Position numbers and translations under genes: made by a program. A model generated the notes under the pieces. The model saw only the letters and a list, made by a program, of their open reading frames with translations. It ran no database searches and was not told the origin of the DNA. DNA of 64,000 bases from Lepisosteus oculatus (Eukaryota; Chordata; Actinopteri; Semionotiformes; Lepisosteidae). Below, in pieces: positions 56,437 to 64,000 of this stretch. The stretch is from NCBI RefSeq assembly GCF_040954835.1, contig NC_090699.1, forward strand, positions 14,625,817-14,689,816. The letters are read 5' to 3'. How positions within the stretch are numbered: position 1 is the stretch's first letter; each line of letters begins with the position of its first letter.

Positions 56437-57006
56437 ATGTGTTTAGTCCAGAAACAGGTCACTGTCGATGTTGCCTCTGCCAAGACGCAAGGTGGATGCG
56501 TTGTACAGTCTTATGGCAGACGGCAAGAACGACCTCCTGTAGCGCTCCCTGTCGCACCGTGGATGAATCAGTCTATTGCTGAACGTGCTCTTCATTCCTG
56601 CAAGCCTGTCATAGAGGGGATGGGAGAAGTTGTCCATGATGGCCTCTAGTTTGGACACCATTCTCCTCTCAGCCACTACCTCCAAGGGGTCCAGGTCAGA
56701 CCCAATGACAGAGCTTGCTCTCCTGATGAGCTTGTTCAGCCTTTTGGAATCTACTGCTCTAATCCCAGAGCCCCAGCACACCACTGCGTAGAAAATGACG
56801 CTCCCCACCACCGACTGATAAAACATGTGCAGCATCTTACTACACACATTGAAGGATCTGAGCCTCCTCAAGAAGTAAAGTCGGCTCTGTCCCTTCTTAT
56901 AGATGGCCTCGATGTTCTTAGACCATTCCAGTCTATCGTCGATGTGCACTCCCAGGTACTTGTACGAGTCCACCATCTCCACGCCACTCCCATGGATGTA
57001 GAATGC
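56437..57006 (-). mobile_element. Rex1-type LINE ORF2 C-terminus
   Basis: The minus strand encodes VDSYKYLGVHIDDRLEWSKN, YKKGQSRLYFLRRLRSFNVC, FYQSVVGSVIFYAVVCWGSG, LNKLIRRASSVIGSDLDPLE, FSNRLIHPRCDRERYRRSFL and AIRLYNAS, the conserved end of fish Rex1. Strongly 5'-truncated. Its upstream (5') end joins the duplicated arm at 57007 ('ctcgcattct'), so it marks the outer border of the Ly6 exon 2-3 loss. Confidence 0.9.
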
Positions 57007-58186
57007 GAGAAGACAAAGCTTCAGTGAGAAGGAAACCGCCAGAGGAACTTGGCTTTGCTGCCTGATAGAGTGTGCGGGTGCACAGACAAGCAGCACTGAG
57101 GTCATCCTGAGGTGCAACCAAAAACAGGGGACCGAGCCCAGGAGAAGCGCACAGGCGAGGTTGAGAACGCAGCCCGGGTCAACAGCAGACAGTACAGGCC
57201 GGGAGGGGCCATCAGTAGGACAGAAACGTTACATCGAGGGAACGAGTTACAACTTGTGCCCACGAGATAACGAGTTCGTCCCCACGATGTACAGTTCCCG
57301 CGCACGACATAACTCCATCGTCCCCACGCTGTCTTTCGCCCCTGCGCACGAGCTCGCCTTTTCCTCCGGTCCCTTCGCGTCACGGTGGCCGCGCGCACAG
57401 AGAGCTCCTGGGCGCCAGCAGGTCTCCGGGCTCCGGGCGAACCAGGTTCACACGTGACCACGTCTGGATGTGCGCGCGACAGCCTGTGAGCGAGCGGCTG
57501 TCAGCACCGTCACGTCTGGGTCTCGCGGCCGGAGATGACGCCGGGTGTGTTCATGTGCGCACGACTACCGCGCCACAGAGAAAAACGTAAAGAGGTTTTT
57601 TTTAAAAGATTTTTTATTTAAATACGAAAAGGGAAAATGCAACAAACGGGGGTTTATACATACAAATATACAGATGTCTCAACACGACACAACAAGGAGC
57701 AACAAGTGGATGAAACGGGGGAAAAACACTTTGTCCGTAGTACAGAGGTTATGTGGTGATAGAGGTTACATTCAATAAGTTTGTGCTTAAAGACGTTTGT
57801 AGACCAACTCACCAGTCTTATTTTTAAATATTTTCAGTGAATCAGAGTACAGCTTGAATGCGTTAGAAAATTCTTTAAAGCTTTCGGATTCTGTTTTACT
57901 CTAAGCGTAAGTATGTAAAATTTCGCACACGAGAGAAGAACATTTACCATCACACGGACTTCGTTTGGATTCGAGACACCGGGAACAATATTGTAGCGCC
58001 CTCGCCGGGCGCTGCGGCCGAAGAGCAGCGAGGGGCAGGGCTGGAGTAATAATATTAATAATAACTGCTTACACTTCTATAGCGCTTTTCTGGACACTCC
58101 ACTCAAAGCGCTTTACAGGTAATGGGGATCCCCTCCACCACCACCAATGTGCAGCATCCACCTGGATGATGCGACGGCAGCCATAG

Positions 58187-58462
58187 TTCAAGTTCATGTT
58201 CAAGTTCAAGTTTCAAGTTTATTGTCATTACACTCATATACATGGTATATGGTATAACGAAATGCTATTTAGCTAGCTCTCGGACATACGTAGTACAAAG
58301 AGAAAAACAACAATACAATTGTGTAGCAAAAGAAAGAGAGACAACAGGCAGTGTGCAAAAAACAACAACAGACGATGTGCAAAAAAAACAACAACAGGTT
58401 ATGTGCAAAAATATGCATCAACAGAATAAAATAAAGTTAAAAAAGTTAAGAATAAAATTAAG
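58187..58462. mobile_element. Insertion inside 5S-type SINE
   Basis: 'caagttcatgttcaagttca' to 'aagttaagaataaaatta' interrupts 'gccatagt/gcaccagaacgctc', which is continuous in copy 1 at about 790. Same family as 1305-1560. Possible short AGT target duplication. Confidence 0.75.
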
Positions 58463-58755
58463 TGCACCAGAACGCTCCCCACACTCCAGCTCTCAGTGGG
58501 GAGGAGAGCAGAGTGATGAAGCCAGTTCAGAGAGGGGGGTTATTAGGAGGCCATGATTGGTAAAGGACAGGGGGAAATTTGGCCAGGACACCAGGGTTAC
58601 ACCCCTACTCTTTTTGAGAAACACCCTGGGATTTTTAATGATCACAGAGAGTCAGGACCTCGGTTTTACGTCTCATCCGAAGGACGGCGCCTGTTTACAG
58701 TACAGTGTCCCCTTCACTATACTGGAGCATTGGGACCCACACAGACCACAGGGTG

Positions 58756-58770
58756 AGCGCCCCCTGCTGG
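58756..58770 (-). promoter_or_regulatory. CTCF-like motif inside 5S-type SINE, copy 3
   Basis: The minus strand reads CCAGCAGGGGGCGCT, identical to copy 2. Confidence 0.4.
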
Positions 58771-59302
58771 CCCCACTGACCAGCAGCAACCTTAGTTTTT
58801 CCCAGGAGGTCTCCCATCCAGGTACTGACCAGACTCACACCTGCTGAGCTTCAGTGGGCTGCCAGTTGTGGGTTTCAGGGTGATATGGCTGCTGGCTATA
58901 CGAAGATATGTATAATGATGGACTTTTAAGACCTTAGATATATGTTTGATTATTTTAAATGAAACAAAAATTGAAAATAAAAATATTTTCCAATATTCCT
59001 ACATCAGTCTGCATCTGCGAGATGGTAGAGTTCCCAATGTTTTGCAGTTGAGTTATGAACTACCTGGGTCAAACGATTACTTCTTCAGATTTCTAAAAAG
59101 GACACTTCTCTGGGATACTGAGAGATGCTCGTTAAAGCCTCTTTGTAAGAACATGCAGTTGCTGGGTCATGTTCGCCTTTTAAGGCTACACCAGCAACTC
59201 TCCTGATTCGGGTATGATATTGGAGACAAATGTAATTTTCCTGTTCACACAAACACACAGAAGATACTGCTATTAAATACAGAAATCACCACCATCCCAC
59301 AC

Positions 59303-59481
59303 TTGATTACATGTTATTTATGTTATGTTATTACATGTTACTGTTATTGCTATTGTGTAACTGTCTATTGTCTCATCTTCTGTCCTATTTATATACTGCA
59401 CCTGAGTGACTAATGAGAAACACTTTTCATTATACTATGCACCTGTGTAAGTTTAATGACAATAAAGTTGAATTGAATTGA
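59303..59481 (+). mobile_element. Short LINE 3'-end insertion with unusually long target duplication
   Basis: 179 bp from 'ttgattacatgttatttatg' to 'gacaataaagttgaattgaa', a LINE-like tail. It is flanked by near-identical 41-bp direct repeats starting AGATACTG at 59262 and 59482. The left-arm equivalent (about 40640-40680) has one copy. Confidence 0.75.
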
Positions 59482-59925
59482 AGATACTGATATTAAATAC
59501 AGAATCCACCGCCATCCCACACCCGGGCAAACAGAGGAACAAAACTGCAGAATAGTTCCTCTCGCACCAGCTTGAAGTGGGCTGACCGGGATTAAACTTG
59601 CGTTTAGTTTGAAGGCTTCATGTGTTTCTCTTACAATATCTTAAAGATATTGACAGCAGAAGATTTGTGCGAGCTCAAGGAAAAAATGGCGGACAAACGA
59701 CAAAGTGAAGGCTGTGAACACATTCACAATGTACCTGACACACGAGGCACGTGTTTTCGTAGCTCTGGGGTGGTGAAGACGCTGCTCACGGGCCAAGTGC
59801 GTATTCGAACCTCGAGCGAACTTGCCCGCGGTCCCGGGTCCCGGGTCCCGGGTGTTGGGTTCAACAGAACAGCGAGCGGCACCGGAGAAAATACAGCCCC
59901 TCGCGAGAGAGAGAGAGAGAGAGAT

Positions 59926-60213
59926 CCCAAGGCTCCCGATCCTACTGGAGAGGGAGGAGGGAACTCAGTTGATCTGGCAGCCCAGTATGTGATCTCTGTC
60001 ACAGCCTGAGGAACAGTGAGTCTGTCTCCCAATAATGCTCCAGCCGCCTACAGAATATGTCAATATTTAATAATATGTCTTTGTTGTAAATGTCTGTAAT
60101 ATGTCTGTTACTTCTATTTTTTGTTTTGTTTAATGTAGATATCATTACTTTCATTTGCTTTGGCAACGCTGATTGTACCCATCGGTCATTCTAATAAAGC
60201 ACCTTGAATTGAA
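59926..60213 (+). mobile_element. LINE 3' UTR, uninterrupted copy
   Basis: Equals 43566-43752 + 45978-46098; ends 'aataaagcaccttgaattga'. It serves as the empty site for the ISL2EU-like element. Confidence 0.85.
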
Positions 60214-60225
60214 TTGAATTGAGAG

Positions 60226-61790
60226 AGAGGGCTTCCCGTGGAGAATCCCTCAGCGGTGCGTCTGAGTCACACGGCGCCTTGAGAGTCTATTGTAATGAAC
60301 GGCCGACATACAGGTTTTGTTATTTACACACCACACATACAAAAACGAAAACAGAATATTAAGACAGATACAGGAATAGACACTTCACAGCCAGGGGAAT
60401 TCATACGTATAAAAGCTGAAAATGATACTTTTTACATACTGTATGTCCACTGCATGTCTTGCCTGTTGATTCTTTACATTTCTAGTAGGATTTAAATACA
60501 ACAGGAACTGCCGGCATACGGGCTGTAGGAGCTGGTTACAGCGCGGTGACGCCACCGCCCTCTGCTCCCCTGCGCGTAACAAGGATGCTGACGCCGGGGC
60601 GGACGGAGGTCTTCTCTAACTCAGCCGGCAGGACCCCTGTCGAGAGACGCCGGGGACCCGGGCTCGATCCTGAGGCGGGGGACGGGACCGCAGGAGCCCG
60701 AACTCGCTGCTGATCGCGAAGCACTGCGCTTCTCTGGGGGTTAATGGGAGAGCTGCGTGAAGGTGCCCCCCTACAGAGAGCACAAACGATGAAGCCCACC
60801 TCATTCGTTAGTGCTGCGTTTGTGCCGTTGAAAGTAGCGTTTGTGCTGCTCTCGTTCCAGAGATATAGCGCCTTGTGTTTCCGGTGATCACGTGAACACA
60901 GGCGGTGACTTTGACCTCCAGTGACCCCGTGTGCCGAGTTCAAGCGCTGTGCCGCTGGTGCGAGAGGAACTGTTCTGCAGTTTTGTTCCTCTGTTTGCCC
61001 GGTGTGGGATGACGGTGGATTTTCTAAGAGGCTTTAAGGAGCAAGTCTTTATGCCTCGTAGCGGTGTCCTTTTTGAATATCTGAAGAAGAAATCAGTTAC
61101 GCATTGTCTCCGTTTTAAATAAACAGAGGAATCTTACCTGTCTGTCGAGGCATCCGGAAGATCCGACCTGTCTAAATGCCACGTATTTAAAAAGACTTTT
61201 AAAGCTCTTTTTATGCAAAGCACACCTGCCAACATGAAAAGCAACCAGGACTGCGGTGAGTTTCATCGTTTGTGCTGTTTGCTGGAGGGGTGACAGCCTG
61301 GAGCTTGACATGCAAACTCGTCCTGGGCCATTACAGTGCGCAATGCAAAAGACACGACTTCTCCTGGGAGAAACATGATGACTTAATGATCAACACATTT
61401 GTATTCTCTCGAATTGACTACTGTAATGGAACTGTAATGCTGAAAAAAAGAAGAAAGAAAAAAAAGAAACCAGCTCCTACAGCCTGTATACAGACCAGCA
61501 GTTTCTGTTGTATTTAAATCCTGCTACAAATGTAAAGAATCAAAAGACAAGACATACATTGGACATACAGTATGTAAAAAGTATCATTTTCAGCTTTTAT
61601 ACTTGTGAATTCCCCTGGATGTAAAGCGTCTATTCCTGTATCTGTCTTAATATTATGTTTTCGTTTTTTGTATGTGTGGTGTGTAAATAACAAAACCTGT
61701 ATGTCGGCCGTTCATTACAATAGACTCTCAAGGCGCCGTGTGACTCAGACGCACCGCTGAGGAATTCTCCACGGGAAGCCCCTCTCTCTC
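60226..61790. repeat. Foldback unit, third copy
   Basis: Arms 60226-60540 and 61465-61790 are inverted copies ('ggcttcccgtggagaatccc' / 'ggaattctccacgggaagcc'); the loop is ~0.9 kb. GA or CT dinucleotide runs lie outside each arm. Confidence 0.75.
60520..60712 (+). mobile_element. tRNA-like SINE-type element, third-unit copy
   Basis: Near-identical to 48880-49072, with A-box-like 'tctaactcagccggcaggac' and B-box-like 'gggctcgatcctgaggcg'. It sits in the hairpin loop. Confidence 0.65.
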
Positions 61791-63391
61791 TCTCTCTCTC
61801 TCTCTCTGGCGAGGGGCTGTATTTTCTCCGGTGGTGCGCTCACTGTCATATCTGTCGTATCTGTGTCTTCAGAGGGCAGGGTGGGCCCCACGCTGTATTC
61901 TACACCAATGACTGTGGAGATCAGGTGGTCAGTGGTGAGAGAGAATACAGGATGAATGAAGGAGCTGTAGATATGAGCTCTGTGGAGATCAGGTGGTCAG
62001 TGGTGAGACAGAATACAGGATGGTCTCAGGTTCGAGAAAGAAGCTGAAACAGATTTTGCATCCTTAACAAGGTTCGGTAAGTCATTCCCCAGTTTAAGGG
62101 CTGTGTGACTGAGAGCTCTGCCACCTGCACATTTCTGTTCATCTGACGGGTTTTGAGATACCCAGCATCCTTTGACTGGAACAGTCTTAGTGATGCTTAC
62201 GGAAACGTAAGATCACTTAGGTGGCTAAGCTGTCTTCGTATGTGAGCACAGACCCTTGAGATGTATGTGGTGTCATATGAGAAGCCAGTGCAGTGAAGGC
62301 AGGATGTGGATGATGTGATTGTGCTTCTGTGTTCTAGTCAGATCATTAGAACAATTCATGTCTTTGAACGTTCCTAATCTGGAGTGGACATTCTGAATTA
62401 GCTGTGTTTCTGAGATGTGGAAAAGAAACACCAGGCACCCTCTTTCTATGAGAATCAACATTAAGCTCAGGGTGAAACTTTTTGCCGAGTTACTGTATAG
62501 TATTTTTCACTGTTTCTGTGATGCTCACAGTGTGATCAGCCACATTAGAAAGGGGCTGTGACATGTGATGATGAACTTTTATTGGCCCAATGATAAGGAC
62601 TTCAGTTCTGTTTATCCGGCAATAGTTAATAAGTGGCTTCCAGTAATTTCTCTGTTTCCTGTGTTTCATTTCAGCTTCACATTGGTTCTGAAAGTTGACA
62701 CTTATCCAAGACGTACTGTTTATTGGGCATGTTGAAACTGGTTCTTAGCCTGAAATCTAAAACCATTAGAAGGGTTACAAACAACAGGAGGCCATTCACT
62801 CAGTCTAGCTACTGTAGTTAATAATCTATCAATCTGGTTTAAATCCTTCTTTAAAACTAAATCCTGTTGTTTTTAAAGAAGCCCAAATATAATGATCAAG
62901 AACACAGTTGGACAGTTGTTGACGTTGACCCACAGGCCCACAACCGGCTAAAGAGCTGCCCCTTCCTCTGTGTTTCAAACCTACTTCACTCAGTAGTTTA
63001 AACTAAGTGTGAAGTATAATGAAGAGGAATGCGTGAAGATACTCTCACTTTTTCTACGAAAGCTATAGTTTTGGAAATCTTTTAAATAATGGTGCTCCTA
63101 CAGAAGTCCTCCAGTTGAGCGATCTGCATAAAGGACCCACAGAATCTAAAAGCTTCGCAACTCAAGGGCAAAGTACCCATAGATTGTGCCAAAGCGATTT
63201 GAATCAAATGGCTTTTTTTATTCCTTTTATTTTCATCCTCCTCGGCGACGAGGGTGTGGTTTCCATCCCCAGGGGCGACTGCTTGGCTGTAATCCTCCGA
63301 TTTTACTGTTTTGTTTTTATGTTGCCTTTTTTCTTTGCTGGCAGAGTTTATTTTTGTCGTCATTCCGTAAGAATAGGGGCAGAAGCTACAG

Positions 63392-63400
63392 TATATAAAG
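63392..63400 (+). promoter_or_regulatory. TATA box of Ly6 copy 3
   Basis: TATATAAAG in 'acagtatataaagagacggg', as in the other copies. The 5' exon ends at about 63457 (GAGCTG/gtgagt). Confidence 0.7.
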
Positions 63401-63776
63401 AGACGGGACGTGTGTGCCGCTCATCTCAGACTGACACCCCGTGTGCGCTGTGAGCTGGTGAGTCAACACGGTGTGCGGTCCTGGCTTCAGAGCCGCCGGC
63501 CTCTGGGAGCCTGAGAGGAGCCGTTCCGAGGGCTGATTCTTATTATTTTATTATTATTATTAACTCAAAGGAAATTGGGCTGCGTTCTGGCCCGATGAGC
63601 CGATTTGTCTCAGATGTGGAAAGCGTTTCTTATTCTTATTCTTGAAGCGGTAGCATGAGCTCATTCCTCTTTTGAAACGAAACTGCAAGTATTCAGTGAA
63701 AATGAAATACTTATGGGTATGATTTTGACATTTTCACTCTGTACAGACCCCAATATTGCTGTCGTACTCCAACAAG

Positions 63777-63828
63777 ATGAAGTCGCTGCTGTTCCTCGCT
63801 GCCGTCCTGCTGCTGTCTCTGAGCTGGG
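63777..63828 (+). CDS. Ly6 copy 3, signal-peptide exon (gene continues past window)
   Basis: ATG at 63777, donor at 63829. It encodes MKSLLFLAAVLLLSLSWG; the only coding change against copy 1 is Cys17 to Trp (TGC to TGG), next to the predicted signal cleavage and outside the ten three-finger cysteines. Promoter and splice sites are intact. Whether exons 2-3 exist lies beyond 64000. Confidence 0.75.
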
Positions 63829-63936
63829 GTGAGTTCGCTCTGTCTCCGAGCTTCATGTGACTCTGTGTTATTCACAGTGGTCACTCACTGCCCCTTTTAT
63901 CAATACAGCAGGTACTGACAACAGTTCTCCTCGCAC

Positions 63937-64000
63937 AGACAGACTGGTCATTTCAGACAGGATCAAGGACACTGATCTCACAGACAGACTGGTCATTTCA
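63937..64000. repeat. 45-bp minisatellite, Ly6 copy 3 intron 1 (cut by window end)
   Basis: The first one and a half units, same sequence as at 52608. Confidence 0.85.

Larger units (their letters stand above)
49278..58044. repeat. Right arm of the large inverted duplication
   Basis: Reverse match of 32428-40781. It runs unbroken from 49278 ('ggtgactttgacctccagtg') to 53131, 14 bp short of the Ly6 exon-2 start. It is then replaced by mobile DNA (53132-57006) and resumes at 57007-58044. It carries the Ly6 promoter and signal-peptide exon on the plus strand. Confidence 0.88.
58046..58885 (-). mobile_element. 5S rRNA-derived SINE (SINE3-like), copy 3, interrupted
   Basis: The minus strand from 58885: CCATATCACCCTGAAACCCA, GAAGCTCAGCAGG, CTGGTCAGTACCTGGATGGG, AGACCTCCTGGGAA, a very close 5S rRNA likeness. 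The tail is at 58046-58150. The body is split by 58187-58462. The SINE starts exactly where the right arm of the inverted duplication ends. Confidence 0.88.
59094..64000. repeat. Direct duplicate of left-arm end + spacer + right arm
   Basis: 59094-59590 matches 40478-40740; 59645-59925 matches 41585-41858; 59926-60213 matches 43566-46098 without its transposon; 60226-64000 matches 47129-52690 without the L2 element. Runs off the window end. It is the most compact version of the unit. Confidence 0.85.

Noticed and set aside
58757-58885. Possible 5S rRNA gene
   Set aside because: Strong likeness to the 5S internal promoter region, but the sequence continues into a SINE body and tail with two sister copies; it is a retroposon head.

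Overview
The window is nuclear DNA from a ray-finned fish. The evidence is split vertebrate genes with GT-AG introns, LINEs of the L2, Rex1, L1/Tx1-like and I/Nimb-like types, 5S-rRNA-derived and tRNA-derived SINEs, and a very high load of minisatellites. A non-teleost such as gar or bowfin is a hunch only; nothing here proves the species.

Left half (3.5-30 kb). Three intact genes lie on the plus strand, and in each the predicted exons join in frame. Neuroguidin (NGDN, 10 exons, 313 aa, 3591-8324) is a small-subunit ribosome biogenesis factor. A TRIM-type E3 ubiquitin ligase (RING, B-boxes, coiled coil, PRY-SPRY; 6 coding exons, 527 aa, 14622-21544) follows. The third is a CCDC42/CFAP73-type axonemal coiled-coil protein (7 coding exons, 319 aa, 25042-29797). 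I see no functional link between them. Their introns hold large minisatellites. The most striking are two array types built from splice-site sequence. A ~60-bp unit carries a branch-like motif, a pyrimidine tract and AG; it ends at true 3' splice sites of four NGDN introns and of CCDC42-like intron 3. Another unit repeats the exon end and GTAAG donor of CCDC42-like exon 5 about 17 times.

Right half (30-64 kb). This is a repeat-rich locus built around a small secreted Ly6/uPAR three-finger gene (minus strand, 35309-37364, 92 aa). The gene sits in the left arm (about 32.43-40.78 kb) of a large inverted duplication. The right arm is about 49.28-58.04 kb, around an 8.5-kb spacer. The right-arm Ly6 copy keeps its TATA box, 5' UTR exon and signal-peptide exon, but exons 2 and 3 are replaced by mobile DNA. 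A third copy starts at about 59.09 kb in direct orientation to the spacer plus right arm, and runs off the window just after the signal-peptide exon. Because the copies are paralogous, each serves as an 'empty site' for insertions in another: a solo LTR with 4-bp target duplication, an L2 LINE, an ISL2EU-like DNA element with AT target duplication, a foldback MITE, and a short TGTAACG...CGTTACA element with a tRNA-like core. These fix the order of events.

Coordinates of exons were set from GT/AG sites and reading-frame continuity. Repeat edges are approximate unless a target-site duplication is given. No divergence values were computed.
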